A DNA stretch of 64,000 bases, from assembly GCF_026262505.1 (NCBI RefSeq), contig NC_067208.1, positions 1,736,001 through 1,800,000 on the forward strand, given 5' to 3'. Within the stretch, counting starts at the first letter, position 1, and each line of letters starts with the position of its first letter. Shown in pieces: positions 28,069 to 39,943 of the stretch. The notes below the pieces were generated by a model that worked only from the letters and a program-made list of their open reading frames with translations, searched no databases and was not told the DNA's origin. Origin of the DNA: Trichomonas vaginalis G3 (lineage: Eukaryota; Parabasalia; Trichomonadida; Trichomonadidae). The position numbers and the translations under genes are program-made.

Positions 28069-28425
28069 TTCTGGACCGACAACGGTTCAGAAAATAGGGG
28101 CGCCTTTCAAGATCTACTTGATCTTTGGGGCGTCCAATGGCAGCATACAGACTCTCATTCTCCCTACCAAAATGGGAAGATTGAGAGATTCTGGCCGACA
28201 TTGGAGCGCTGCCAAAGCATTCAGGCTATTCCTGCCTTTATTTGGGAGTACAATAATAACACACCGCATGAAGATCTCCCAATTAATCCATTAACTGGAA
28301 CAAATTACACGCCAAATCAAATGTATCAGCTGAAACCGAAATACACAAATGCAGATACAGAAAGGTTGTGGCAAATATTGGATACAGATACAGGCATGAC
28401 TGCTGTTGACACATTCACAGCGTAA
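28069..28425 (+). pseudogene. DDE integrase/transposase-like gene, 3' part
   Basis: It opens with FWTDNGSEN, holding the second catalytic Asp, and 35 positions later has the Glu in GKIERF (DD34E spacing). A Trp-rich linker (FIWEYNNNTPHEDLPINP) typical of rve integrases follows, then a stop at 28425. It is separated from its 5' part (4277-4894) only by E1 and one copy of ATTGT. Confidence 0.8.
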
Positions 28426-29420
28426 TAATAAACATAATTTTTTAATTTCATTTTTAACAAGTTTTTTTAAATGTATGTAATGAATAATTCATTAGAATAT
28501 GATAATGCACATTGTAACAGAATAGAACAATCACCAAATTTTTTTTGAAATTAAAAAATAAAAGTAAAAAGTATAAAGTAATCTAACCAAAAAAGATATT
28601 TAAAAGAATTTTGGAAAAAACAGAATAAGGATAATGATATTATTTTAGATACACAATTGATGTACTGAAGAATAATCCGGTAAAATGATGATTCCACAAA
28701 GCAAGTCTCAGCTTAGCATGCAGCCTCTTATTGAACAATAGGCTGACATTATTGCTAAAATATTTTTGTTGTTTTTTGTTGATGTTTTTTAATAAAACTT
28801 ATACATGTATCTGTACTCGAAGATTGAATTTTAAATCTCGGTAGATCCACATTGCAAGTAGCAAAAAATATCATCTGTAGCTCTGAATTGCGATAAATTT
28901 TGCGAAATATAAGCAAATCGCCATTCTACTAATCATAAAACAACACAAGATCTAACAATCGCTATTATCGGATCGATAGGATTAAAATGACATTGAACCA
29001 TAATTTTACAATGTTTATTGAAAAAAGTGCTATTTAAATTAGCGAAATTTTAGATAAAAATATTATTAATTCCAGCTTTATAAAACGAATAAATTAGAAA
29101 CGGTTGAAAGATGGTCGTTAAAAATAATTTATGAAAATTTATCATAAAAGTAACTAATTTAATTCCTCGATAAAATATAATTCAGTATTGAACGTCATAC
29201 AATATTTTCAAATAAATTGAATAGGTAATTTTGCTATTTGTTGTAGTATGATTTACATCCCTTTTCTGCCAAAATTTCTATTGTATCGTTTTTACATTAT
29301 CGTTTGTTGAAATTAAACAAATCATATATTGTATTATTTCCAGCAACATTGTTTTTATAAAAATAATTTCAATGTTAATTCAAATTTAATTTTGAAAGAG
29401 AGTTTAATTCGAATACCTAT
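28426..29420. other. AT-rich intergenic DNA
   Basis: I see no gene, RNA or repeat of note over about 1 kb. Confidence 0.6.
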
Positions 29421-32400
29421 ATGAAATTACGAAATTTACTTCGTGATTTCTCCATATTTGGTTATGAATTACGCTATCGAGCAGTATTACCTTATTGGCT
29501 TAAATGGATACGCAAATTTTTTCGTTATTTCCAAATAATCTTTTTTGTTTTAGATCCTTGCACCTTAAATCAGTTATCATCTCGACCTCCAACTGTTTTG
29601 AGAATCCTAAACAACACTGGTTTGCTCAATTCATGGAATTATTTTACCAATTTTTCTATTCATTCCTCGTTAATTACATTAATTTATGAATTACTATTAT
29701 CATACTCATTCATTCGCGATGCATATTTAGTTAAGAGGGGTGAATTTGTGTCTAAATTCAAGCTTTACTTTTATGTAATTAATTTAGAATTTATTCAGCC
29801 AGTTACTCATCTTCATATGTTCTATAATTTCAACAATCAAGTACTCCACATGGTAAATAATCTTGATCTCAATTGTCTCATAAATTCGTTAAATTTTGCT
29901 CTAATTATTATCATCTTTGCATGCCACGATTATATTGCTTCAATTTATATACGTTCAAAGATATATCTAACCAGATCCATGCTCGATTGTATTTCAAGCA
30001 ACACAGATCAAAAAATATTTTGGATGAGGTTTATAATGGTAACAACTCAGGTACTATTAGTCAACAAATACAATTACATTCTCGAAACGATCATTTTCTT
30101 CACTGTCCCATTTTACTTTTTCATTGTATTAACTAAGAGAATTACAAAAGGTATACATACTTCAATGTTCGGTGCAGTTTTAATTGATTCTCCTTTATTT
30201 TCTTACTTCTTTGTGATGTTCGCGCATCTTCATCCCAAAAAAATTTTTAATCCTACAATTGTTCTCACAATTTCACTTTTTAGTTACAAATTTATTTACT
30301 ATTTGTATCAGATATTCCTTAGAAAATACGCTTACTTGATTTTGAATGAACAATATGAACCTCCTTTTTGGCTACCGATAAATAATTGTTTAGTTATGCG
30401 AATTGCAGCAGAAACAGACGCAGATATTACACAGTTTGAGAACTACATGAATCTAAGATTGAAGCAAGATCCAGATGAAATGATAGAAGTTGTTAGGTTC
30501 TTAGGAATTTTCAGGAATCAAAGAGAAAGATTATTATTAATGATGTCAAAATTTAAAGGGGATTCTGTTTATTACGAATTCCAATTTTATTGTTTCATGA
30601 AAGCATTTATGTCTATAGAAGATAGTTGTCCGCAAAAATATATATCGAGTCTTGACAAAATGCATACAACTTATTTAGTTTATTCTTCTTTGTTTTGGGA
30701 TGCAAAATCAAAAGGTGACAAAATTGGCAGTTTTATTTACGCGTTGAAAGCTTCGATTCCTAGAATGGAGATTATAGATTTTGCAAACCTTTTGCGCTTT
30801 GCTTATCAAAAAGATTATTATATACATCAAGCGATGGCTGAATTAAGTTTGATTGCATTGGGAGAACCTTCTAAATACGTGAAATTTTCAAAAATGTATC
30901 AAAAATTGAAAGAAAATCCATCAAAAGTGTCTGACCAAATATTCATAGCAATGAGGAGTAGTTATCCTATAACATTATCAAAATATTTCGAAGAATTAAA
31001 CGCAGAATCAAAAAGTGAAAAAAGTGACAGTGAAAATTCATCATCTTTGAGATTTCATGTTTCAGAAAAGACTATTTATAGAGAAGATAACTCTTTGAAT
31101 AGCCCTGTAGCCATGTTTGTTCAGAAGGTATCTTATTTTAAACCTTACGGTATAGTTTTCTCTCCAATTGTTGGAATGATTTGGTTGGGATTTTATTTCA
31201 AGAAATTAATGGATTATCCAATAATGATGACAGAAAAAATGACAAATGTTAAGATGGCGGCTTTGTCAACCTACAACTTAACATCACAAATTGCTTCTGG
31301 TGTCATGTTACAGCCATTCATCATCAAAGCAATTTTACATAATCAGAAAAATGAAAATATAACAAAAAGTGACAGAAATTCACCACCAAACAAAGAAAAT
31401 ACTATAAATGAAAACATCATAAAAAGTGACATAAAATTTTCAGAAAACATCAATAAAAATGGCAAAGATTCATTACAAAACATTGGAGTAAATAATGAAA
31501 ATACAAAAAGTGTCAAAGTCATTCATGACATCACAAAAAGTGACACAAATTCTCCATCAAACAAAGAAAACACAAAAATCTCAGAAAATATCAATAAAAT
31601 TTATTCACAAAATACTGATATTACTAAAAATAATAAAGTCATTCAGGACATCACAAAAAGTGACAAAAATAAAAATAAAAACAATGAAAATCTAAATTTG
31701 AACGATAAAATCATTCAAGACATCACAAAAAGTGACAACTCAAAACAAGTTTTCAATAAATATATTGGTAAAATCAATGACAAAAAAGAGAGAAGAAATG
31801 ATAAAATTGATTTAAAGATAAATGATGAAAACGACAAATGTTCTGAGTTTTACAATGATGTTTATGATTTTATTAATGAATATATGTTTTCTTATAAAGA
31901 AGATTATCAATTCAGAATCAGATGTCTTGCGTTTATATCTCATTATGTGGCAACAAATAAATGCGATGACATATTAGATCACACGAAATTAATGAGAATA
32001 AGTGCACAAAAAATGAGAGAAAACTATTTGACTTATTCATTTAATGTCAGAAAAATTTCAACAGACTTTTCTTTTTACGAACTCCAAAAAGTGAATATGG
32101 CTTGGTTATTTAGTGTTGCTTTAATATCAATGTTTTTAGTTTTCAACACTGTTTTCTGGAAAACAAATATGATGTTTAGAGATTTGCCAAAAACAGCAAT
32201 TAATTTCTTGGCAAGTAAAGAAAGACTAGGTTTGCTTTTGTTCAAAAAATCATTGGAAACTTATGATCTGTTAAAGCTTCTATTGACAAATAAAAATGCA
32301 AATCAAGATGATAAGAAAAATGATAAAACAATTGACCGAAGAATAAAAGTCGCGAAATATTCAAGTGAAATGACAATTTCTGAAAAAACTTCGCCGAAAA

Positions 32401-33956
32401 ATAATCATGTTAACTTAAGAGGTGCTAAATTAACTGTTTCTTTTATTGGTGCTGATCAATTGTTAAGGCCATCACAGTTTGCATTGAGGAGTCCAATTGT
32501 TTCTTCTTGTGCAAGTTTAGAAAGTGAAAATGATGAAGAAGAAAACTCTGTTTGGTCTGATAAAAGCGAATTAGATAAGAAACTTTTTGAACCCGAGAAA
32601 ATAGAGAGTTTAGATATTGTCAACAAAACAATAGAAAGTGTTTCAAATGAAAGCAAAAACTACAAAGTGATTTTGTTGTTGTTAATTGGTTTGCCATGGG
32701 TTTGTTCATTTTCTATTGTTTTGCATACAATTTTTGTTTTGAATTCTCAGCAGAATAGTTCATTAAAGTTAATTAGAGGAATACAAGAACACATAGAGAA
32801 CTTACACTCTCTTCCTCAAGAAATGTATTTGAATTACACTTCTATGAATTATCGATCGAATTTTTCATCAGAAAATTTGATCCAAAACATTTCAACTTAC
32901 GCAAGATCTTTGATACCAATTATTGATGAAATTGATGCAGTTAACTTTAATTCTGTCACAGGACTCTTTTCATGGCTTATTGCTGTTATTATTTATCTTT
33001 GTTTGATGACAGTTGGTGTTTATTATTTCGAGAAAAATGTTTGTGATGCTTTTAATTCGTATTTCCATTTCCCAATTGGATTTATTGATGATTTGAACAA
33101 GAAAATTGATAATGATGTTAACAACAGTCTATCTGATAATATATTGGAGTTAACAATAACTAATGACAGTCATTTGATATTTAATTTATCAAGTAATTGC
33201 GAGAAGATGTTGGGAGTTTCTCCAATAGAAATCATCGGTCAAAAATACGAAGAAATGTTCCCTATGAATGCCAAAAATCAAAGAACATTTTGGGCGAAAA
33301 AGAACAAAAAGTTTATCGAAAAACAAGTCTCTTTTAAGAAGATTACGAGAGTTATATTATATGATAAATACGATGACAAGAATGATATTGTTAATTTGCT
33401 TTCACAGCACATTCCTCATGAGATTGCGAAGATTTACTGCGAAGAAGGTAATATTTCGTGTTGTGAATCACAAGGGTATTTCATGGTTTGCAAGTACAAC
33501 AACACAGAATACAACAGCAGTATTGAACAAGTGTTCAAGAGCATCCACAACATCATGCAGTGCTATTCCACCGTTCATTTGATTGGCATTGAAGGATCAA
33601 TTCTTCGATTTGTTTTCCGTGGCTCGGATCGAAGTGTTCCTCTGTTTTTCATTCGAGATTTGCTTAACATTTCAGTTTGCAACCATCATCTTGACAATTT
33701 TGTTGTTTTTTGTGGCAGTATTTCTAGTGAAATTGTTATCCGTGATGAAGAACCATATGTATTTAGTTTTGTTTCATCTCAATCAAAATCAGAATCTGCA
33801 TCATTTTATGTTTGCAATCGAAGTATTTTGTTTGTTGATGACTGTTTGCATCTTTGTGAAGAATTTTCAGGCGAAATCATTGAAGGAAATCATTCATTAC
33901 GCGGTTTCCAAATCAAATTCGAAGATCTTGAAAATGTTGTTTGTAATATATATTAA
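29421..33956 (+). CDS. Multi-membrane receptor of the trichomonad cyclase/PAS family with degenerate cyclase domain (1511 aa)
   Basis: The N-terminal ~310 residues hold several hydrophobic segments. Further helices lie near residues 890-915, 1085-1110 and 1185-1205. A long Asn/Lys/Ser low-complexity linker with DITKSDKN-type repeats spans about 645-775. A PAS-like domain (NCEKMLGVSPIEIIGQKYEEMF) lies near residue 1260. The last ~180 residues sit where class III nucleotide cyclases have their catalytic domain (IPHEIAKIYCEEGNISCCESQG), but the metal-binding Asp motif is not seen. This family is expanded in trichomonads. Here it is probably a catalytically dead sensor or partner protein in a cell membrane. 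Confidence 0.65.
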   Translation: MKLRNLLRDFSIFGYELRYRAVLPYWLKWIRKFFRYFQIIFFVLDPCTLNQLSSRPPTVLRILNNTGLLNSWNYFTNFSIHSSLITLIYELLLSYSFIRDAYLVKRGEFVSKFKLYFYVINLEFIQPVTHLHMFYNFNNQVLHMVNNLDLNCLINSLNFALIIIIFACHDYIASIYIRSKIYLTRSMLDCISSNTDQKIFWMRFIMVTTQVLLVNKYNYILETIIFFTVPFYFFIVLTKRITKGIHTSMFGAVLIDSPLFSYFFVMFAHLHPKKIFNPTIVLTISLFSYKFIYYLYQIFLRKYAYLILNEQYEPPFWLPINNCLVMRIAAETDADITQFENYMNLRLKQDPDEMIEVVRFLGIFRNQRERLLLMMSKFKGDSVYYEFQFYCFMKAFMSIEDSCPQKYISSLDKMHTTYLVYSSLFWDAKSKGDKIGSFIYALKASIPRMEIIDFANLLRFAYQKDYYIHQAMAELSLIALGEPSKYVKFSKMYQKLKENPSKVSDQIFIAMRSSYPITLSKYFEELNAESKSEKSDSENSSSLRFHVSEKTIYREDNSLNSPVAMFVQKVSYFKPYGIVFSPIVGMIWLGFYFKKLMDYPIMMTEKMTNVKMAALSTYNLTSQIASGVMLQPFIIKAILHNQKNENITKSDRNSPPNKENTINENIIKSDIKFSENINKNGKDSLQNIGVNNENTKSVKVIHDITKSDTNSPSNKENTKISENINKIYSQNTDITKNNKVIQDITKSDKNKNKNNENLNLNDKIIQDITKSDNSKQVFNKYIGKINDKKERRNDKIDLKINDENDKCSEFYNDVYDFINEYMFSYKEDYQFRIRCLAFISHYVATNKCDDILDHTKLMRISAQKMRENYLTYSFNVRKISTDFSFYELQKVNMAWLFSVALISMFLVFNTVFWKTNMMFRDLPKTAINFLASKERLGLLLFKKSLETYDLLKLLLTNKNANQDDKKNDKTIDRRIKVAKYSSEMTISEKTSPKNNHVNLRGAKLTVSFIGADQLLRPSQFALRSPIVSSCASLESENDEEENSVWSDKSELDKKLFEPEKIESLDIVNKTIESVSNESKNYKVILLLLIGLPWVCSFSIVLHTIFVLNSQQNSSLKLIRGIQEHIENLHSLPQEMYLNYTSMNYRSNFSSENLIQNISTYARSLIPIIDEIDAVNFNSVTGLFSWLIAVIIYLCLMTVGVYYFEKNVCDAFNSYFHFPIGFIDDLNKKIDNDVNNSLSDNILELTITNDSHLIFNLSSNCEKMLGVSPIEIIGQKYEEMFPMNAKNQRTFWAKKNKKFIEKQVSFKKITRVILYDKYDDKNDIVNLLSQHIPHEIAKIYCEEGNISCCESQGYFMVCKYNNTEYNSSIEQVFKSIHNIMQCYSTVHLIGIEGSILRFVFRGSDRSVPLFFIRDLLNISVCNHHLDNFVVFCGSISSEIVIRDEEPYVFSFVSSQSKSESASFYVCNRSILFVDDCLHLCEEFSGEIIEGNHSLRGFQIKFEDLENVVCNIY

Positions 33957-34182
33957 TTTTTATTCTTATTTGTAAACAATTATGTATGTTATTATTAGTT
34001 AATAATTGTTAGTTTCTTTTTAATTGAGTCACAAAATATGTTAAGAGATTTTAGAGTGTATCGATGCTCAAAAAATGACAAAAATTTGAGCTTTGAAAAA
34101 GCATAATATTTCTTAGAACTAGTTATCAGAAATATTCATCAAAGTCAAATGAGGGCAGGTGTACTTTAACATGAAATTACTA

Positions 34183-35026
34183 TTAGTATTTTTGTTTAAT
34201 GAAATTGACTATTTGCATCATTGTTGGTGTTTTGGTATTAAAAAATGAAAGTTCCAAGTTAAATGATTTGATTCTAGATTCCATTTGGGGAATTAAAAAT
34301 GAGTCAATGAATTTAATTGTTTCTTGATCCCATTCATCTGGAATATAAACATATGCGAAGATAATGTGAATCGTTTTAAATATTCCATGTAGTGATATTG
34401 TTTTAAAATCTAAATATTGCATTAATTGAATATATGATTTTTCATGTTCGGATAGCCTGATAATTATCTCATTTGTTGAAATATTCTTTGATTTGAATAT
34501 CTTCAATAACCTCTCACATAAATCATAGCCTGATTCGGACATCAACTTGATCAATTTATCTATATTTAGATCAGAAAAATTATTACAGAGTTCCTTCAAG
34601 AAATCATCAGGAAATCCTTTCTTATTGTAATATATAAAGAAATCATCACAGTATTTAACTATGTCTTGAGTTGCTATAATTTTGTTAAAATACCAAGAAA
34701 TAAGATCATCAGAATCTATTCTTAAACCAATTCCAAACAAATCTTTTAATATACCTTCAGTGAGTAAATTCTGAAATTCTTGCCCATGAACTATTTTTTT
34801 CGAAAACTGTGTAAGTTTGACTATTTTTAATGGGTATGTTGAATTTAAAGTGGCATTTGGTTCTATTTAAAGTATTGGCGTTTCTAATTTTTCCACTAAG
34901 TCCAAATGCAAATGCTTTTGATGTTGTGAACTTTCTATCATTGATTGTAATAGTAATTTCATCACGCTTGCCATTTATCCTATTTGCAACATATTTAATG
35001 ACATATGTCATGTTATATTCACTCAT
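34183..35026 (-). pseudogene. BTB-like N-terminal protein of the trichomonad ankyrin family, frameshifted
   Basis: Two frames (35026-34757 and the segment ending at 34183) make one gene, broken at an A7 run near 34,795. The first part has a BTB-like start (ITITINDRKFTTSKAFAFGLSGKI). The second is all-helical (ICERLLKIF-like helices, SEHEKSYIQLMQYLDF). This layout matches the N-terminal regions of ankyrin-repeat proteins common in trichomonads; the ankyrin repeats themselves are absent. So it is a truncated and frameshifted copy, or a short family member with a sequence error. Confidence 0.5.
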
Positions 35027-36431
35027 TCTATTGGAATGAAGTTAATTGGCTAGAATAGCTGTTTTCTTCAAAAATTGTATGGACCTGAATTTTTATGTTC
35101 GTTTATGAATATTTTTATGTGATCTGACTGACTTATGCATGTTTATCAAGCCTCATAAAATGTGGTTTATTTATATATTTAAATTATTTGAATCCGATTT
35201 TTTCAAGGAAATTTCATTCCGGTTTTGTTAGTTGTTTAAAAGACAGAGTAATTCATTAAAAGAAACCTTGGTAAAAAATGTCAATGCACATTCAATTTTA
35301 GTTTTTTAATTTTAAGTTTCAGCTGCATCACTATTTATGGATTGCGTAATAAAACATGTTGGTATCTGAATGAATTTCAGGCTTTCTTTTGAAACTTGAT
35401 AGGAGGATCACTCCAAATTCTGACGAAAGAAAGGAAAGATCTGACGGGATAGTTAATACTATGTTATTTGTGATGCATATTTACCAGTGGACCAATGCTG
35501 TCTTTCCACATATCATTTGGAGCCCCAGCTTTGAAAACTAAAGTTTTAGAAACTGCGCATTGGCAAGTTTTAGTCTCAATTTCATCAGGCCTATCAAAAC
35601 ATACACACTAATGTCAAGCATATATCATAAGTCGAAACTTCTTCTTGAGAAATCTGGATTTTATTTGAGTGAGAAGTTCATTGATTTGATTTTAAAATTT
35701 TTAGGTCATTTATGAGAAATAGAACAAAATTTGCCTTTACATTGAAGGAAAATACTTGGAATATTAAGCAATGTTGTATTTTTAAATCTTATCCAAAAAT
35801 AATTTCATGGTAACAAAGAAATTCATTAATGAGCATAATTTTGATTTTAAATTGTGCAATACAAGTTATTGAAATCTTTCTATTTATCATTAAGTAACAT
35901 AATATAAGGCGATGTATTACTAATTCTCTCCTTGATGTAATTGATTACTAACACAATTCTGTTTTAATATCATTATTTAAACAAACAACCACTGGACAGC
36001 AAATGTTTATTGATAAAAGACAAAAATAAAAACAATTGTTTTGGAGAAAAACAAAAAATGGGAATTAATCAAAAAAAAATTTAGAAAGATCAATTGTAAA
36101 TCTAGATACATATACAAATTTAACATAAAATGTGCATGCCTTCAGGTAAAAATCGTCACTTTTATTTTAACCTAACCGTGGTTTTTAACATAACAAAATA
36201 AAATCATAATATGTAAAAAGAACATCAAAAAGAAAACTCTTATAAAACCGTAAAATGCTCACAATTCTCTTTTTAAATGAGTTATTATCGTTTAAAGCAT
36301 CCAGTATAGAAAATACATCATGATCTTTACTGAAAATTACAAAATGGATTACGGTTTGCCACGTTTTGCTGTCAAATGCCAGGTAATTTTCATCGTAATC
36401 AATTCAAAAAAATTTTTTCCTAAAATTTTTA
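35027..36431. other. Intergenic DNA without recognised features
   Basis: It is AT-rich. A less AT-rich patch at about 35,380-35,640 has short open stretches, such as one encoding GAPALKTKVLETAHWQVLVS, that may be relics of a gene. I see no ATG-started frame of useful length and no RNA gene I can name. Confidence 0.45.
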
Positions 36432-37118
36432 ATGCTGTTTCTCTTAGCTCTCTTTGCTGTTTCCCAGCAATTTAGCGATGTTGCTATGGAAGAAAACAGA
36501 TGGCACATCAAGAAGCACTTAAAGCATCTTGTTAAACCAATCTCTCATGTTGTTCATAAAGTAACACATTCTGTTACACACGCCCTCAAGAAGACAATTG
36601 TTCGCCCAATCCAGCGCTTTGTTTACCACGGCTCCGAGTCAATCTGGAAAGAGGCTGCCAAGATCACAAACTTCGATATCACAAATAATGAAAAGAATTG
36701 GCAAACCGATGATCTCAACAAGGTCACAGGAGATCTTGCCAACACATTCGGACTTGATTCCGGCAAGGTCCAAAACTTCTTCAACCGTGCCAAATTCCAG
36801 CAGAACTCCAAGCAGCTCTTCAACAAGATGGACTTCGGCAAGCTTGCTGACCGCGATCACAGATTCGCTAACCTCGGCGCTACAGTCGTTAAGGTTTCTA
36901 AGGTTGATGGTGGTTTCTCCGTAATCGCTCGCCAGATCGCTGCCAGAGCTACAATCGAGGCTAAGGTCATCACAAAGACATCAAGCCACCACTTCTTCAG
37001 CGGCCATACCCGCACAAGTGCTTCATGGCGTCCACTTGATGGCAATGAGCTCACAGACATCTACAACGAGTGCAACAACCAGATCTCTGGCCAACTTAAC
37101 CAATACAAGACCATCTAA
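36432..37118 (+). CDS. Secreted Lys/His-rich protein (228 aa), paralogue of 38764-39498
   Basis: A short signal peptide (MLFLLALFAVSQQ) is followed by MEEN and a cationic His/Lys amphipathic region (HIKKHLKHLVKPISHVVHKV, then THALKKTIVRPIQRF). The rest is a globular domain of about 140 residues ending in IYNECNNQISGQL. Codons are GC-richer than in the surroundings, which in trichomonads marks highly expressed genes. The family is not recognised. The export signal plus amphipathic segment allow a membrane-acting or carbohydrate-binding role, neither shown. Confidence 0.65.
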   Translation: MLFLLALFAVSQQFSDVAMEENRWHIKKHLKHLVKPISHVVHKVTHSVTHALKKTIVRPIQRFVYHGSESIWKEAAKITNFDITNNEKNWQTDDLNKVTGDLANTFGLDSGKVQNFFNRAKFQQNSKQLFNKMDFGKLADRDHRFANLGATVVKVSKVDGGFSVIARQIAARATIEAKVITKTSSHHFFSGHTRTSASWRPLDGNELTDIYNECNNQISGQLNQYKTI

Positions 37119-38763
37119 TTTCAATATTATAAATTTTTTTATAATATGATCTCATTTTTCAATTTAAAAATTTGACTTTTAAATCGTCTTTGGTCATTTC
37201 GATTGAGATTACTTGAAAAAATTTTTGGATATAAAAATCCGATTATTTTGATTTCGGAATTTTTCTTTGGTAATATCATCGAACTCTACTTTGTGGCCAT
37301 GTAATCTGTTCGGGAATATGAATTCTTGTCAAAATTTCAGGGAAATAATAAATTTCCAGAATGTGTTGTTCGAAATCTTAATTAGTATTGCAGCATAGAT
37401 ATCAAGTATCTGTAGCTTGTGATCCTAATAGTCATTCTTTCAAATACGTATTATTCTATAAAAATAATAATTTGTTCCTTTTGTTGATTACTTTATCATG
37501 CAAATATATTTTACGCATGAATGTGAGTTCATGTAAATAACAGTTCATGAATCTTCTGATTGAATAATCAAAATTCATTTTATTGGTCATTGAATCACTT
37601 GGCAAACAGTGAAAATATCATTTTATCTTAATGTGAATGCATATTCTTCAATTTATATTGATGATATATAATTTTGATTAATAAACAAGTTTTCTTCTGT
37701 GATTTATCGATTTTTAATGATTCAAACTTGAAAAGAATTGATCAGACTAGACGTATGAAGTACTGTAAAGCTATATTCAAATCGATGGGAAGATTGTTTG
37801 TGGCTTGAGCTATGCTCAAACAAAAGAAATTGAATGGGTGCTATTTTCAAGTTTTGCATGCTGAAAAGGATCTGTCCAACTAGATTTATAGTTTAGATTG
37901 GAAAAAGTTGTTTTAATGTTGTGTTGAATGAGCTTTCTTCTATTTGTTATCTTGCTTCAGTGGGATCGAACTATGTTGACTACAGGCAAAGATTAATTGC
38001 TCTTGAACTAATATAAAATAATGTCATTTGACGACAATTTTGAAAATATAATGTCATTTGACAACCAAGATTATCAAAAAGTGAATTATTGAATTGTATC
38101 TGTATGAAATCTCACTGTACACATGAATCAATATAATTTACAAATACTAAATCGGTTTGACGCTATCACAATTTTTTTATCAAAAGTTTGAGCATTGAAG
38201 CCAAGATTGCATGATGATATCATTCTACTGTCCACATATAATCAGTGTGATTTTATCAATCAATTATAATGAAACATGGAATTTTGTATCAAATTATCAA
38301 TTAATTATCAATTCTTCAATTGATTAAGTAGCCGAATCCAATATTCTGCTCAATTAGTACAATGTGCAACTTTTATGTTCAAAATTATATGGAATTTTAC
38401 TACAAATGAAACTCAACCTTTGAGTTAAGCTAGGATATTATCACTGAACAAAAATATTCTATCAATTGTTGAAGTTGGGCATAAAAATTGTTTTAAAATG
38501 GTCAACTTTGAAAAATAATATCTTTTATTTTAGACAAATATCATAATTTAAAGTTGAAAATGCTGTAACTTCTCTGTCTTGATATTGTATTCCATGTATT
38601 TCACAACATCGTTGAAATGAATCTTAATTTTTTAAAATTCAGTTTTTCATTATTTAAGCATAAAATTAAAAATATATTTCAACTAAATATATCACAGGTT
38701 TCATTCGAAACTTTATGATTTATTACTGAAGTCTTTTATAAGATATCTTTAAAAATATCTTTC
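37119..38763. other. Intergenic DNA between convergent paralogues
   Basis: 1.6 kb of AT-rich sequence; TAATGTCATTTGAC occurs twice near 38,020-38,060. No gene is seen. Confidence 0.55.
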
Positions 38764-39498
38764 TTAAATGTTCTTATAAGCGTTGAGGCGGCCTACAATT
38801 TGGTTGTTGCACTCGTTGTAGACCTGCTGGATCTCACTAGCTGTAAGTGCACGCCATTCTACATCGTGATGTCTGCGAGAATGGCCCAAAAGTCTCCTGT
38901 ATCTATGTTGTGTGCGTGTGGCTTGGATAAGAGCAGAAACGGCTGCCTGGCGGCAGTTGACTGTGTATTCGCCATTAGACTTTGTAATTTTGATGATTGT
39001 GCCACCAAGATAAGCAGATCTCTGATCTTTGTCCTGAACTTGGCCAAAATCAATTCTGTTGAACAATTTCTTTGAATAAAGTGACCATTTGTTAAGTCTG
39101 AAGAACATGGCAACTTTCTGTACGTCAAGATGGAACTCATTGGCAATTTGTTGGATAAGGGATTCAAGGTTCCTTGTCTTGTAATCTCTTTCAAGATTTG
39201 TAGGGTTGAACCTAATTACTCTGACGGGCTCAGTTGTTTCCTTCTGGTCTCTATCGTGAATCCACTTTCTAATTGGTCTCACAAGCTTACGAACTGGTTT
39301 CACAATTGGCTTTGTTATCTTTTGAATTGGTCTTGTAATTGGTTTGGTGATCTTATGAACAGCGTGCCCAACTTTGTGAACTGCATGTCCGGCTTTCATG
39401 AAAGCTTTTTTGAGTTTCTTTCTTAAGCCATTCTCCTCCATGAAGTAATCTTCTTCATAGCTATTAGCTAGGGAAAAGAGAGCGAGAATTAACAGCAT
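38764..39498 (-). CDS. Secreted Lys/His-rich protein (244 aa), paralogue of 36432-37118
   Basis: A signal peptide (MLLILALFSLANS) is followed by a long repetitive basic stretch: HAVHKVGHAVHKITKP, then TRPIQKITKPIVKPVRKLVR. The C-terminal domain matches its paralogue (KLFNRIDFG, LGGTIIKITKSNG, YNECNNQIVGRLN). The two genes converge over 1.6 kb, an inverted duplication that has diverged mostly in the basic region. The upstream TTTCATTGTT resembles the trichomonad initiator. Function is unknown. Confidence 0.65.
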   Translation of the reverse strand: MLLILALFSLANSYEEDYFMEENGLRKKLKKAFMKAGHAVHKVGHAVHKITKPITRPIQKITKPIVKPVRKLVRPIRKWIHDRDQKETTEPVRVIRFNPTNLERDYKTRNLESLIQQIANEFHLDVQKVAMFFRLNKWSLYSKKLFNRIDFGQVQDKDQRSAYLGGTIIKITKSNGEYTVNCRQAAVSALIQATRTQHRYRRLLGHSRRHHDVEWRALTASEIQQVYNECNNQIVGRLNAYKNI

Positions 39499-39943
39499 AA
39501 CAATGAAATATTTTGGAAGTTACAATATTTTTGAATAGTTTATAGAAAATTAATGTCATTTGCCAGCCCAGACATTCAAAATCATTATCGTTAAAAAAGG
39601 GAAGATTCAAAATTATATTGAAGTTTAATTTTTATCATGGTAATCTTCATTGCAGTACCTTCTGGGATTTAAAAAGACTATTGAGAAGTTTACAAAGGAT
39701 TCATTTCATTCAAAAATAATCTGATTTTAAAAGTTACATAAACTATATACCTTTGAATATTACACAACATGTTCCTATAATTCAGCCTAGAATTTCTCAA
39801 TCCAAATCTGAAAAAGTGCAAAATTATTACAGACCTGATGATATAACAATTTATCATAATATAATACTTTTGAAAAATTCAATAGGCATTGGTTATTTTT
39901 TATATTGGTCGTTCAAAAATTCAAAGCTTCAACATCAAATGTA
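39499..39943. other. Intergenic DNA
   Basis: No supported gene. A frame from about 39,753 lacks an ATG start and runs into the inverted-repeat element, so I do not call it. Confidence 0.5.

Noticed and set aside
27962-28294. 110-codon plus-strand frame across the right E1 border
   Set aside because: It joins TIR sequence to the wrong frame of the interrupted integrase-like gene.
33268-33975. Frames overlapping the 3' end of the receptor gene
   Set aside because: They lie in other frames of a long, clearly coding ORF.
36598-37060. Several overlapping frames inside the secreted protein gene
   Set aside because: They result from GC-richer codon use of the real gene at 36432-37118.
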